A DNA stretch of 64,000 nt from Himantopus leucocephalus (Eukaryota > Chordata > Aves > Charadriiformes > Recurvirostridae). The stretch spans positions 2,831,766-2,895,765 of the forward strand of contig RSEF01000012.1 in assembly GCA_003993805.1 (NCBI GenBank), written 5' to 3'. Each line of letters starts with the position of its first letter. The stretch's first letter is position 1. Positions 35,001 through 50,000 of the stretch are shown here, piece by piece. Below the pieces are notes generated by a model. It was not told the DNA's origin, made no database searches, and saw only the letters and a program-made list of their open reading frames with translations. A program made the position numbers and the translations under genes.

Positions 35001-38000
35001 CAAACGTTGCATTTTGAAGGTGCTGTGTATCAGCGCCGTTGTTCCACAGGCCTCCATTTCAGTGGGTTTTCCATCATGGTCTAAAATGGAAGGGTGCTGT
35101 AGTGGAGCTGGGGGCAGGGGGGACAGAGCAGGGGTGCCGTACCATGCAAGGCTGATGTTAGTCTGCAGTTCTCACATACTGAGCCTGCTTGTCAGATCTG
35201 TGCGAAGGGCTGGATCTGGGGGCGGGGGGAAAGTGTCAAGCGCCCGCAGATCTTCTGCAGCAGCTTGGAGTGGAGCAGCGGCTCCAGGCTGCTCTCTTCT
35301 TGCGTCACTGTTTTGGTGCTGTCTGTGCAAGAACAGCTCGCAGTGAATTGCAGAACCCTGAGTCCCTCTGCAACCTGACCACAAGCGCTGAACATCTGGC
35401 CTGAGGCTGCTTTTTGGGAGGATATGGGACTGCGGTTTCTCGTTTTGATCCTCATTGTACGTGTTACTGTAGCTGTGCTTATTAGAGGGCGTTGTGTTTG
35501 GTGGGGGAGGGCAGAGGTAAGAAAGTACACAAGGAGAAATGCGCTGGTCTTCCCCTTAACTTGTCTCCGTGTAATGCTTGGAATGATCCTCTAGTGTTCA
35601 TTCCTCTAAGTCTCAGCTCTTGTATCTACGTGTAACATTGCACTCTCAGTTGTGTCATGCTGGATTAAATCCGCGTCTAAACTACTCATTCACTTCACGA
35701 GGACTGGGATGTAAACTGCCTCTCATTGTAGAGCAAATAGAGTGAAAACTTCTGCAATCTAGCTTTCTGTCTGTCAGGAGACCCCCTACTTCATATGCAC
35801 ATAGCACTCTGATCCTAGCTTGCTGATTGTGGCAGCTTTCAAAAATCCTCGCCGTGAAGGGGCATCAGGAGCCTTACAGGCTGACAAATATCATTCACGC
35901 AGCCCTTTTCTAAACAGGAGGGAAAGAAGTGACTCTATAGAGTTTTGGATTTGAATAAGACTTTAAAATGTACTGTGTGAGCCGGCACGCTGTGCCGAGA
36001 AGTAGCAGAGATGTCTGCCCAGAATGCAAAACAGTCTCCCAGCAAGGGGCAGCACTGCTCCTGGAGAGCAGCTCTCTTCTGCAGGGAGGAGGACTGCTTC
36101 ATTTTCAAAATGTGATTTAGTGTGGCTGGAACCGCAGAGGATGGATGCTATGGGAACAGCTGGCTGAATTTGGTTCTGTCGCTTCTGCCAGCTGAAACTG
36201 TACCTCTAGTTCCAGGTGCCCACTTCATGCAAGAATATCAAGTGGCTTTAGCTGCATTCCACCACAGGTGGCCTGCTGCTGCCCTGCATCTTTCACTGAG
36301 CTGAAAAGCACCCAGATTGATAAATTTCCCTCTAGTGTAATTATATTGACTAAAATAATGTGAGGAAGGGGAATAAATTCCTAGGTAGACGAGGAGCTAG
36401 ATTCAAATTGGAGCCTTGTTATAATAGCGAATGTCGGGATTGTGTTGTTAGAACAGTGTGCAAAGAGCTCCCAGAACTAAAAAAAAAAAAAAGAGTAGGT
36501 TTTGATGATGAAATAGTTTTGTATGGCTTTGTCTCTGATGTGATTAAGTACAAAGATGGTAAAGAAACAGAGAAGGAAAAATTGGAGAGAGCAGCACATG
36601 TTCTTTGGCATAGGCTCAGGGGGAGATGGGGGCTGTTTTCCAGCTCACTGGAATGCCTTGCCCAAAAGAAGCGTGTATGGAGTTACCTTCCCATGGAAGG
36701 TGAGGGGCTGAAGCAATAGGAACCAGATATATACTTGGTTTGAAGGTACCGGTGTTAAGAAGTGCATCTTTAGGAGACAAGCTCTTTACCAGGCCAGCTA
36801 GGCCCTAAAATGGTACAATCCACATGCAGACTGGCTTTCCTCTCACACCTAACCAGCCAAAAGAGCAGCAGGAGGAGGGAACCAAGCATTTCCTCTCGTT
36901 GTTTGTTCATGTAGAAGCATGTCAGCCCATGATCATCTGGAAGGCACTGTTTTGGAGTGAGGTGGCCTTGGCGTGTGGAGGGTGAGGTTGTGACTTGAGG
37001 TTGTTCCTCAGTGCTTCAGCTCTTGGAGCTACTTTCAACATCAAGGATGACTCTTAGGATGGTCTTAGCTTCTTCACCCTGCACTTTGCTGTGGGACATA
37101 ACGTTTCAGCTCAGGTAACGGGAGTACAAAGTTGAATCAGTGGGTCCCTTCTGCCACTGACTGAGATGACAGCTTTCCAAGGAGTGAGAAGAGTAAAGGC
37201 TCTCTAGTTTCTTGCATCTAAACTTAAGCTCCTGCACCCTTTTGTTGCAATAAGATCTATACCAAAATGAGAAAGCTGGAGTTCTCATTCCTGCTCCACT
37301 GCACTTTTTCATAATACAAGGGATTGGACTTCAAAAGTAAGGAGGTGTTGAAGAAAAATAGCGAAGGCAAAGGAATCACGTTAGATCTTTCTGAAATATT
37401 GCCCAATTAAAATGCTGGGTATTCATGTAAAATACATTTGCAGCAAGGTATTTCAAAATGACTTATCAACACTTGCTTTGGAGAGCACTGCCTCCAAGGT
37501 AGCATAAAATGTGAAACTAGCAATGGAAAATCACTATGCCTTTGTAAAAACAAAAACAAAAAAACCCCACCAAAAAAACAAACAAACAAAAAAAGCAATT
37601 ATTTCTTGCCCTAAGGAAGGGTGTGCCTGTCCCTGGGTTGTGTAAGGGGAAGTGGGAACACTGTACTATTAACATTCATGATAAACTGCACAGTTAATCA
37701 TCATCCAGCTAGTCCTTGATTTCTCTCCTTTTTGTTCTGGAGTAGAAGGGTGGTGGTTAGAGGGTTTGTCATTGGAGGGAAAGGGAAATTGAATATTTAA
37801 TGTGGCTTTCTTTATGACAAGGCACTAACATGACTCCCGTCTGTATTTAAATGCTGTCCCCAGGTTACGACTATGGCTATGTCTGCGTGGAGTTTTCACT
37901 CTTGGAAGAGGCCATCGGATGCATGGAAGCCAACCAGGTTGCTTTACACTTCGGTCAATGCTGCTAGAAGATTTTTAAAATTTTTTTTTTTTGGTGGGGT

Positions 38001-41000
38001 GGTGGAAAGCCAATGAGTTTGTTTTGAACCATTCAAAGGAAGATCTATTGTATAATACACAACACTGCGGTTTAAATGTTGTTTCCAGAAACTTGTAAAA
38101 GGCTTAGAAATGCCAGTGTGAAAGAGCTGCTGGCCACCAAATGGTCTGCGCTCCTCCCTAGCGTATGTTGGCACGCTGGCTAGAGTCAGAGGCTGGTGGC
38201 TGACAGACTCCTAACGCAGGTTTTGGCCCTGATGCTTTTGTACTCACACTGAAATCCAGTGGGAAAGATCTCTGCTAGCGTTAAATGCCTCCCCCGGCTG
38301 TGCGTGCACACACACATACACATGTGACTGTAGGTGAGGCCTCTGGTATGCAGCTCTGAGTCAACTATGACTTGGCACGCTCCACTTTTCCATATGCCTT
38401 GTGTGTGGGAGAGAGTCTTAATTGTGTGTCTCCCCCATATCTGTCCTGTCCTTTGGCAAGCTGGAGCTGCAAACGTGAGGACTACCCTACGTGCAGTTGC
38501 GCCTGGTAAATCTGAATGTTTTCGGCCCTTAAAAGTGCAAAATGGCTTAAATCCCCAGTGATTAAGTACCCAAGGGGAGCCTTTACTCTGACCTGGTATT
38601 TGAGGCTAGGGCTGTTGTCCACATAAAGAGCAAGATGCGTAAGATTTGTTAGGTAAAACAGATTCCCATCTTTCACCGCCCTCCCTGTTCCTTGGGACCG
38701 CAGGTGATGGGTCACTCAAGAAAAGCCACTCAATGATTGATCCCCCTTTCTCTACTACATCCCTTAAGTCTCCTCTCTGCTGTCTTCTTCCTCCTAATTT
38801 GCCTGAGTAAGAATCCATATCAATTATCTAAAGCCTTTTTACCTGAATCCCAAGTCTCGCTGTCATGGGAAGAGAGTCATGAGTCAGATTCAGAGCTGTG
38901 CATTTGCAAAAATGTACTTACAGTTAATGAGCCTTCACAGCTGGGGTTTCAAAGGTCCCACTAAGCGCTCGCATTTGCCTCTATTTTCAGTTACAGAGGT
39001 ATTGCAACTTACAAAAATGTTTTACAGAAATAATTCTGTTGCTGGGAAAGAGCCTGGCACATTCCCACTGGGGTGGTGGTGGGGAGCACAGAGAGAGAAG
39101 GCTCTGGAATTAATTATTACTTTTACCGTCAGTGACAACTTTTATTTCCCCTTGAGTGTTGCTACAATTCCCGATTTATTTTGTTGTCACTGGGGAATCT
39201 GTAATTATGTATGACACTCTTTAACTAAAGGCCTCTCCATATTCTCTCCCCAATTCTGCTCTCATGAAATAATGTCTCCCTACGCGAGAGCAATTCCCAA
39301 ATACCTGGGAATTTGGGAATTCCTCTTTTTTCCTGTTGTTGATGCCTGCTCTGCCCCTTCTCCCATTTGGAGTATCCCTATCTACTTGGACAGGTGGTTG
39401 GCTTGATCAAATTTGGTCCGTTGCTGCAGCAAAGAGCCTGTAAGCACCAGTCCTTAAATTGAACTGAGTGCCTAGAGGTGCCCAGTAAATCACTGTGCAC
39501 ATGAGGAGGTTCTGGCTGGCGTTCAGCTGCTGCTTTATTGACCCTCCCCAGCAACAGTTGTAGCAGACCTTCAGGCTGGATAATTTTTTACCATGTTTCC
39601 CTTCCAGCATTCGGGAGGGTGCTGCCAGAACCCCGCGAGCAGTGGGAGTAATGGTCCCAGCCGTGCACTCTACCTGAAACTCANCAGACCTTCAGGCTGG
39701 ATAATTTTTTACCATGTTTCCCTTCCAGGATTCAGGGAGGGTGCTGCCAGAACCCCGCGAGCGGTGGGAGTAATGGTCCCAGCCGTGCACTCTACCTGAA
39801 ACTCGTTAAAAACGGGGTACAAAGTCTTCCAGTTTTCCTTCCAGCTATACGTGGCTGTGCGTGTGTACAGAGGAAACCTGGAAGATGGAGTGGTTGGAGG
39901 GGATCATCTCCAAAGCCTGCCTGTGCCAATCTTCACTATGTTTTAGTAGAGCTACAGTAATTTGTAATTAGCGAAGCAAGAAACNCCTGGAAGATGGAGT
40001 GGTTGGAGGGGATCATCTCCAAAGCCTGCTTGTGCCAATCTTCACTATGTTTTAGTAGACCTACAGTAATTTGTAATTAGCGAAGCAAGAAACGTGCTTT
40101 TTGGAGTGACCCAAGCTACATGAATTTGGTCAGGAGAGTTGTAACCTCTGGATTGCCCCATATAGGTTAATTTCTCTAATTTGCTCTTGATTGAACATGG
40201 AAAAAAAGGCCTTCTAATTATTTAAATAATAATAAAAAAAAGTGTTAAGATTTGTATCTGACCTGCTGCAAGGGAGCTGACTTTCAGGTTCTCAGTAAAA
40301 GCCAGTAAGAGATATTCAGAAAAGGGGTTATGCAATTCAGTTGTCCTTAGATAATAGATATCCCATTTTAATATCTTCCAGGGTAGAGTTGCAAGATCCT
40401 CTCCTTAGCTTGAGAATTAATCTGCATTTTTACAAGCTGCAAAAACCAAAACCTGTGTTAGCTAAGACATAGGTTCTTTGATAGTTCAGTTATTTTCAGA
40501 AAGTTATCAGCTACCCCTGTCAAATTCAGTCGCTTGTGAGAGCATAAATAGCAATACAGTGTCAGCCCACAGTGACATCCTAGTCCCTCACTAGTCAACC
40601 TGCCTCTTTCTCAGTCATCTGTAGGCTGGGAATAAATAGCTTTTGCAGAGACAGCGTTTTTTGATGCTGTTTGATGCTGTTTAACTGCCCCTGCCTAAAG
40701 AACAATTTGCTACGTCCCTGTATTGTATAATTCCTATCTTGTGAAATCCTTTCGTTTTACTCAGCGCACACCAACACCCACTTAAGATCATTCCCAAAGT
40801 TGCTAACAACAGATTTACCAGGTCCAACTCCCTCCATTCAGTAAGTCTGGCATGTGTATGTGACCGCTGAGATTTGAGGGGGCTTTCTATTAAGTACATC
40901 GTGATAAGGAAACGTCCATCTTCTATGTTGTCCTAATTTTGTAGGGGATTTTCATTCCACTTGTATTAATTGCCGCAGCTAACGTAAGGAAAATACCCCC

Positions 41001-44000
41001 CTTATTAATTGCTTTGCCTTGTTGATTGTTGCGTTGGCAATTTATTACAGCTCAAGGGGCCTGTCTAACGTACGTGAAACGTGATGGATCGCCGTTATTG
41101 CTAGTGCAGAGGTGTTGGGCGGCAGGTTTGGCTGAGCGAAGTGCTGGCTCCCAGCTCTCCTGCTCTCTTTGGGAGGCTCTTTGCCCCGGTAGGGCAGATG
41201 GGCTGTTGAGTTGTTTTGTAGAACCCAGCTGCAGCCCCTGTTGCAGCCCGATGGTTGGTGATGCTCTTGTTGGTCTTTTGTTACAAGTTGGCTGTTGTTT
41301 GACTTTTGTGAGAGGACACCTCTTTTCTGTCTGTGATAAGCTGCTTTTCTGTTGGGGAGAGATAGGTATTTTGAATGGAAAATGGGGTTTCAGTCTGCTA
41401 AGTCACATGGTTTCTCCTAAATAATCTTTCCTTCCTTTATTCTCATTTTTGAAAGGTTGTAGTGTGGTGTGGCATTTGTCTTACTGCGTTTTCTTTGTGT
41501 TCAGGCTTGGGGTAGCCCCTGCTGTAGTAGTGTTCCTGTCTGGGGGCACCAGCTTGGCTTCTTGGAGGGGACTTCGGGAATACATCCCGTGGGTCTTGTT
41601 CTCCATATCTGTTGGGATCTCCTTGCGCCCCTCCTTCATCTGTAGAAGAAACACACATTATAAGCTTGTTATTGGGTGTGAGAAAATCAGGTGGGAAATG
41701 AAGTACCATTTGTGTACTGTGGCGTATCATAAAGGCAGGTGAAGGAGGAGAAATGGAGAGAGCCTGTCTTTGCTGCCTGGACATTTTACTGTTTTCACTG
41801 AGGTGTGGGGCTGGTTGTTATACGTATGGAAGCTGAAGAAGCTTTTCTTTTTTTAAGCTTGGGAGCAAATTATTAGTCTTGACTGACTATGTGGTATTGT
41901 CTCCAAATCCTCTCAGGCCTCGAGCTTAGCAACACTGGCAGTGTGAATATTTCCCAGCTTTTGTTGCTAGTAACTAACATCTTTGTAATTCTTTCTTCCT
42001 GTTTCTTAAGCAAGGGGGCGAAAATGGGAGAACTGTAGCATGAACTTTTAAAAATACATACTTCCTAAATTATTGTGGAGATCTCCAGGCGTGTGCTAGA
42101 GCGGTCGTTCCAAGAGTTGCTCTAGTGCCTTCCTGCACTGACACCGGCATGTTTCAGAGAGCGTTTTCCCATGCAGCACTGTGCAGTCCTGGTTCAGCTT
42201 GCTGAGCACGGTGATGCCTCCATTCCCTGCTTGTTTCTTGCTGGAGAGGGTAAGAGGGATTCTTACTGGATTTTGTGGGTGCTCCTTTTGCTTGAGCACA
42301 TCCCACCACCGTGCACCTGGAAGCATCAGCCGCACTTTTCTCCAGCTCTGAGCCCATCCCCTTCTATCCATTCGCCGCAGCGTTTTCCTGCATTTAGTGT
42401 GAACACAGCTTCTGGTTCAGATCAGACTTCACAGGCTTTTCACGGTAGCTGTTGGTGTTAAAATCCACAAGATGCTTTGACAAGCAGGCAACGCCTAGGA
42501 CTTTCTGTCCTGAAAACATTAGCGGTAACCAGTCACATACTCTGTGTGGCTTCCCAGTTAAACACAGAAGGAGCTTGTGGTTATCCTGAGAATGCTTCCG
42601 CTCTGGTGACCTGTAGCCTTAGAGTGTTTATTGAAGCCCCTGGTGCAAGGAGTGTGTTGCAATTTGTAAGAGAAAATGTGTATCCAAACATCAAAAATAA
42701 TTGTTTTCCTTTTGGTAGGATATGTCAAGTTGTGGAGTCTGGCATTTTTTTTGTAGAGTCTGTAAAATGCTCCCCGTAATGGAAGATGACACCCGCCTCA
42801 AGTGTATTTTCATGGGCTGTCTGGTATCCATCAATTATGTGCTTGATAATGTCACTCCATCTCTTTAGCTTTAACCTGCAGTTGAGGGCGGTGGTGACAA
42901 TTCATTATGTCCACAAATATACTGAAATCCGTTTGCATGTTAGGCTAAGAGTGCTGGAGATGGCCTTGCTTTTGATATGTCCTCCTTGGATTGTCAGCTG
43001 ACATTATCTTCTGCTTTTCTCATTGTATATTAAGTGTGTGGATTTTGCTCAGGTTGTATCACTAGCACGCATCTTTTTTTTCCCTATTAAACCTCTTCAG
43101 CTTTTGACTATGTAGATTTCTAGAGTTACCTTTTGGATACTTCCACTTTGAGTTTGTGTACAGAGAGAGGAAAGACTTGTATACCTAGGCAGTGTTTTTT
43201 CTATAAACATACTAATGATTTGGGAAACATGCACATTATGGAGTATTTTTTGTGATCCAAGTGACCTATGGAAAGTTCCCTCCATAGGCTACCTTGTAAT
43301 CAGATGAGTGGATTTCCAGGCAGCAGAGCTGATTTGGGTTTTTTTTGTGTCTGATTCAGTGTGTGACCTGGTCACGAGCTCACCCTGGTCTTACATCACT
43401 GACATGTTGAGTCACTCATTTGTTCATTCCCACTTGTGTCTCACTAATCACTGCATCGTGCCGTCATTTAATTGGAGTTGTAAGGCTCTGCCATCCAAAT
43501 GGAAGTCTGCAGTGGGAGGCTGCAAGTGCTGGGCAGAGGCTTGCCTGTGAATAAGCGGCCGGATCTGCCTGTGATGACCTGTGACAGGGCTGGGTGTGTG
43601 GGTGTACATGTGTATATCCTGCAGTGATGTTGTGATAAATGCACTGTCTGCTTTTGGAAGGACCAACTTAATCGCTGCGTGCGACAGAGACCTTCCTTGT
43701 GCAGAGAAAGGTGTCTTTCGTTGTAAAATGTAACTGCCAAAACATTCTGGTACTGAAAATACTTCTGTGGACCTTCTTCTCTTCTGTCATCTCAACATCT
43801 TCTGTCATCTCAGCTGTTCCAGCAGTGTGAATCCTCTTAGTTTGTCTTCCTTTGGCACAGGAGGTTGTAAGAGATCTTCTGCCAAAGACTTCACACGCTC
43901 TTCCTTCAGCCAGTGGTAGCTGCCCATCAACATGGGGTTTTTTTAGCCTGACCCAGATAAAAAACTACAACCTTCTTGGCAGCTCTGTCCTGCCTTGCCT

Positions 44001-47000
44001 CAGGAAGCAAACCATGCTAACCAAAGTATTTTGAAATAAGTGCGCTTTTAACTGGAAGAGTTGTGAAGCTGCATCTTCTTGCTCTGCTTGCGTGATCCCA
44101 GCTTGCCCTGTCCTCCTACCTCTCTGCTCTTATTCCAAAATCCTGTCCTCCTTTTTTCCTTCAGCCTCACCTTACCCATGTGATGAGGATTGTATGCTTT
44201 TGCTCCTGCTGAACTGCTGCTTTGTAATGGGATTGTCTCAGAGGACAGCTTCTGGGTGAGCTGCTTGGAGCATGCAGCAGATGCGTAAGCAGGACTTTCT
44301 TAGTATCTCTGGTTGCTGCTGGGGGCGTATGGCCCAGCGGGGTTATCTCAGGACTCAAATATTGCTGTATATTGCAGAATTATCTATTCCATGTGCTGAA
44401 GCTCACTTGGGCTGCTGTATAAATAGGTTGTTCCAGGTAAAGCATCCTTCCCTACCCTTTTCCAAAATGAAACTGCTCTCCCTCTGGCCATTTATGTTCT
44501 GATTGTGGGTTTGTTGTGTTTTTTTTTGCCAGTTGACATTAACAAATCTCTGTGATGATATATCTCTGAAATATCCCTTCTTTCCCTGTAGATCTCAAAT
44601 GCCTCGCTAATCAAGTATTCCTCTGTTGGGGTAGATGCTCTGTTTACAATGCCAGGAGCTTGAGCTGGCAAACATTAAGGAATAATTGTGATTTCCTGAA
44701 GTTCATTTGAATAACTTTATCTATGAGTGTTGCCAAGATAAGTGTCCAGTCCTCTCTGGCTGACTGATCGTTTGATGTGATATACTAGTACTTGCAGTGC
44801 ATCGCTCACTCCTGTTGGGTACCACATGCTGCTGTGTGGCATCCAAAGGTGCATGGGGGTGGATACTCCCTACACTGGTGGCTCAAAGCGAGGGACCGCT
44901 GTTGGGCAGATGGACCTTTGGTCATGCCCAGCGTGGCTGTTGTAAAAATGGGGGTACTTGAAAACTTTTGCATGTGAATATGAAGTGCAACGTGTACCAC
45001 ACGTAAGTCTGCTCTCTGCCCCTTCCATAGTGCTAAAGTTGTATTGAGCATTCGTTGGTAGAGCAACACCAAAGAAATAGCTTTGTTTCGGTCATTGTCA
45101 GCATGTGAAGCGTTTTCCTGAGCGACATCGCATCTGGCACACTCATCCTTTGAATTTGTTTGTAGGTGAGATTTTGCCTTGAGCAAGAAAGGATTTGAAG
45201 TAGTCCTTGGATGCATACGCAGGATACAGATGGTACCCTGCCTGTGTAGCTATCAAGTCCTCTTCTCCTAACGTGTTAATGGAACGGTTGTGTGACAATG
45301 AGGAAATCTTAGTCACAGATTTTACATGTAGGTGCAGTTTCACCTTAAACTGAAGAGCAATGGTTTACTGCTGGCTGCTCTTACTCACAGATTGTATGGT
45401 TTTTATTGCGTTTACATTTGTGATTGGTTGATTTTCTATGAAGATCTGTAGGAACTCTAAATATATTTTCTTGTGTAACCATTTGGAAGGTGTTTTATCA
45501 TTGTAGCATCAAAGTGCTTCAAAGGAGTATGGTAAATCAGCTGTAGAACAGGTAGTGTGTTGCCACAATTGATAGATTGTATATGTGGTCAGAAGGTAAT
45601 TTTGGATTAAGATGTAAAATCCCTTGATCAAGCTCGTATATAAAACTTAGTAGGACTCATGCCACTAATTTGCTTTGATGCTTTTGAAGTCATCCTTTAA
45701 GTAAGCTGGTGACTAACAGAACTGCAAATGCACTATCACAAATTCCTTCTGTACTCTTGGAAGTGGATGGTGCTGATGATACAACCGAAGTTACTTAAAG
45801 GAGACACAGAGGCAGTGAGAGGGAGATGTCTGTATGTGTTCAGCTTATGTGAATAAAGGCATCTCAGTGAGCACACCATAACTTTCATTTCCAGAGCAAG
45901 ACCGTTTTCTATCATGGTTTTGCCATGATGGTTTGCACAAGACCTGTCATTGTGAAAGAGACAGCAGTCGCCCTCAGCCGAATCCCAGCAACGTCGAGGG
46001 GAATACCAGATATGTTTTACAAGCACATGAGCCAGATTATAGCGCTAAGACTCCATCTGGACTATTGTGATAAGTGGGAGCGCACCAAAATGTTGTTGCA
46101 GTATTCACTTGATGAGTTGTTTTTGTTAGCTTCAGCATCAGAACTGTTCGTTCATGCTTTTGTGCTATCGTGGCGGTGATTGCTTTTCCATCCCTTGGTG
46201 CACTGTTGATGTTGGAGTGCTGAAACAGGAAGGTAAAAAGGTTGAATATAGACGCCGAAAAAAAAGTCAAACTCCACACTCCCTGGGGTTTAAGGAAGGC
46301 AGAAGCACTGTTTCCTTCTCTTAGAAGAGCGATGATCAGACTGCTTCTCTGCAGAAACTTTTTTTTTTTTTTGCATAACTGTGGTTATGATAGTGAGAGA
46401 GCTGGAATTCCCTTCAGATGTGGAGTTTGGTCTGTTTTCTTCCTAACTGAGTTCGTGTTGAACCTTTATAAAGTAAATCGTGGAAGTTTGGGTGTCTTGA
46501 ATTGGGGTACATTCAAAAAGAGTACCTTGAATTTTGCAGTTTTCTGCTCGGGTTATGAAAATCATACAAGAAAAAAGGTTAAATTCATATGTTTCAGGTT
46601 TGAAGGTACAAGATAAAAGCTATGGCAAACAGTCAGCAACTTTTATTTGTGAATTTCTGTTTCGATTTGACTGTAACTGGGCTGTTAATGTTCTTGACTA
46701 GAAGTGAAACATGATTACAGTGGAAAATAGGGGCTGACACGCCTGAGTGGGCTATTGTGTCATTATCCATCAATCACAGGCAACAAGGAAACAGGTATTT
46801 AACACAGAAAGACACAGGGTTATTATCCGCCCCACTCTCCTGCGAGCCGCGGGGCACCTTCAAGACTCTTATTAAAGCTTTAATACCTACAGAGATCACA
46901 AGAAACACTGTATGCTACAGGATCAGCGAGCAGAAGCATTGCTGTCACTGTGTCTGTGCAGGACATGAGAAGATGTTAGGTGGAAGAGCACTGAGAGTGC

Positions 47001-50000
47001 GGGCAGTCAACAACCCTCTGCACTGTAGAGAAAAGGCATAAACTTCCCTTGGTCCTCTCTCGTTTGAGAGGGGAAGAATTTCTTCTTGCATCATATCTTG
47101 CAACCTGTTTAACCCAGTTTGTGCGAACGGGACAGCAACTGAGAGGTCTTCAGTACCACTGTGTGACCAGCTTACTTGCCTTTGCCAATGCTTGCTCCCA
47201 GAAGAGGGCAATGGGGTGGGGGGGGAAATCCTGAAGCCATTTTGTACAAGGAGATAGAGGAGGGAGGTGGAAAGTTCTTCCTGGCTTCTGCAGTTGACTT
47301 GTTGCAGTGAAGTGTCTAATGTAAAGCAGCATTCTGCCTTCAGGTTTGTTTTGCTGTGCTGTTGCACTGTGTGTTTGCATTGACAACTACCAGGTGTTGC
47401 ATCCAGGTGTCCTCCTGCATCTCCGGCACTTCAGGCCACCTACAAGTTCAGTTAGTTACGTCTTCCACAGAATGAGCAAGCAGCTTCCAGAAGTAGATTC
47501 CTCAAAGGACAGTGGTGTAAAATCAAGTGTGTCATGTAATGATTTACATTTTTAATGAGGGTCAAAGCTGTAAAGTTGTAAACATGAGATTTAAGTATTT
47601 AAATCTCTGAAACTGTCTTCTTTAGAACAAGAAGAGGAAAGTAATTCTCTCCTGCTTTCATAGACAGCAGGGGAAATCTTAGGGTTTTGTGATGTACAGT
47701 CCATGTCTTAGCAGGAAATTAGCAATATTCAGATGGGGTTCTTGTACCAGATTTGAGCCAGGATGGCAGTAAAGGCTCAAGGAAACATTTGATGTACTTT
47801 TCCATAAAGGATCTCAGGAGCAGAGTTAACAGAGAAAGTAATTTTAAGTCCTCAGAATCCCAAGTTCTTACACGTAAAATCAGGTTGAGAAGTCTCACTA
47901 AGAAGCTGTCTCATGGTGCAAAGCTGTACGTTAATGATCCAATGACTAAGGTATTTTACTGTTTATAGTCCTAGGTTTTGAAAGCCTGATTGTTTCTTCC
48001 CAACATGTGATACCACTGGAGAGGAGAGCTGAGGTGGTTTGGGTTTTTTTTCCCTCTGACAAGGCATTCTTCTATGCCTGGTCCATGTGAGATTGGTGTT
48101 TGTTCTCTACCACTGCCTGCTTCTCTGCCCATTGTGCTCACTTACCTTCTCTGTTTTTCTTCCTTCTGGTGTGTACTAGGCCAGTCATTAAATGTAAGAA
48201 GTGAATTCCAAAATGTTTAATAGACACCTCTTAGTGACAGGCAAATGATTGAGCGATCTGATTCTGAGAGGAGAAGCTGAAAGCATCACCTCTCTGGTGC
48301 TCCAGCAGGCAGTACCTCTGTGTCTGCCCGTGGTCTGCAGCGGACTGGTCTCTGTGTCGCTGCCTGGCGTGGTACATCCCCCAGCGTTAGAGTCCTGGAA
48401 GAGGTTCAAGTGGCAATACCTGAGCCACCTGCTACTGTGCTGCTTATGTGACAGTTTAAGGAGATGTCTCTACATGCTTTTTCCCCTTCCCGGTCCTTAA
48501 GTGATTCAGCCAAGCTGGGGCACAAGATGGAATCGTGTTCTTTTCCTTCCTCGGGGTCAAGGTTATCATAGGAACTGCTCTCCTGCACACTCACCTCTCT
48601 GGCCAGACTCTCCTGAAGAGCTGAGGTCAGCTGGTGCAGCCTCGGAACCTGGGTATCCGCATAGGAGAGTCGCTGCTTCTGCCTCTTGTGCCCCGACAAG
48701 GCACTAAGCTCCTTTCTTCAGTGATTCTGGGAATTTGGCAGGGAAGAGGGATCTGGATGTACCTCTGGATGTTGTGTAGTGCAGTTGCCTGGGTGAACCT
48801 CTTAAATCTGAGTGCCCCTGTAAAGGAGGAGCTGCTAGGTCCTACGGGGAGCTGTGACCCCCACTAGTGTTACGTTGCACCCAAGACAGGCTGGCAGGAG
48901 AAACTCATTTCCTTCCAAAGGGCTCAGATAGCTCTATTCTCACACTGGGCCAGGTCTTGGGCAAATACTGACCAAAGAGCAGCCGTTTCCAAATCAGCTT
49001 CTAAGAAGAGCTCTCTTAAGAGGCAGCACCTGCTCAGGTGTAGAAATTGGTACAGGTGTCAGCCTGAAGATGTGCCAACTGCCGTGTGGTTCTGTCCAGG
49101 TGTGACTGTTAAGGATCTGGATTTAGCTTTTGGACAGACCACCTCCAGGTCACGATGACGTGCTGGGAATCATCATTGAGACGGCACAGGTAAGCGTTGC
49201 ACTGCTGGTGCATTTCCCCTGGCAACTGGCAGGGTTCTTTAATCTCTTACCCTTTGGGAGTCAGTATCAGGCACCCGCTTTTGCCATTAACTGGGAATTT
49301 AGGTGTGTCGAGAAATGAAGTCTCAAAACCTCTTTTCATCCAGAGCTGCTCCCTCTTCCCAGGGTTTTTGGGGCCTTTTCCTTTCAGCAGAGAGGCTGTC
49401 CTGCAGGGACCTTGCCTGAGCACTGGCTGCAGAGAAAGCATTGCCAGTGAAGGCTCCCAGTGCTTAATTCAGGGCTCAGGAGTGAGTCTGGAGGCATGTC
49501 TGGGGGAGCCTCTGGACTGCTCTCTTCCCCATTTACAGTCGGCGTGTTCTTAGCGAACATGTGCTGCTACGCAGAACATCCTGTGCTCTGGTCACCACGC
49601 AGGTCAAGCCCTGTTGGAACTGGTGCGTAATCCCATGGTTACATGCTCCAGCAAAAGGACACACTTTTGTTTGGGTGTGGGATCTTTAAATGCTTAATCA
49701 AATTGGCTAAATTGTCTAGGACTAAATGTACCCCTTTACGGCAGAGCTTTCCAGCCTGACTTTTTTCCAGCGTGATTTTGCATTGGGATTGCTTTTTAGT
49801 GTTTTGATATTGTGCTTCAAATCTATGAGCTGGGCCGTTCTTCATTGTTCTCCCAGCTTCCTTATGGCCGTTGCTAATTGTAAGGTACCCTGGGGGAAAC
49901 GCACAGGAAGGTCCTGGGGTGGATTAGTGCATTGTGCTAACGTGCTTAATCTTTATATTGTTTAACAGCGTTATGGGATGAGATGGCCTTTGAGGAAGAA

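Noticed and set aside
36360..36719. A 119-residue open frame in RBM6 intron 5
   Set aside because: It contains an A-run-encoded Lys block, has no flanking splice sites and shows no similarity to a known family.
38300..38330. CA/TG microsatellite as a functional element
   Set aside because: It is short and interrupted; such runs are ordinary in introns.
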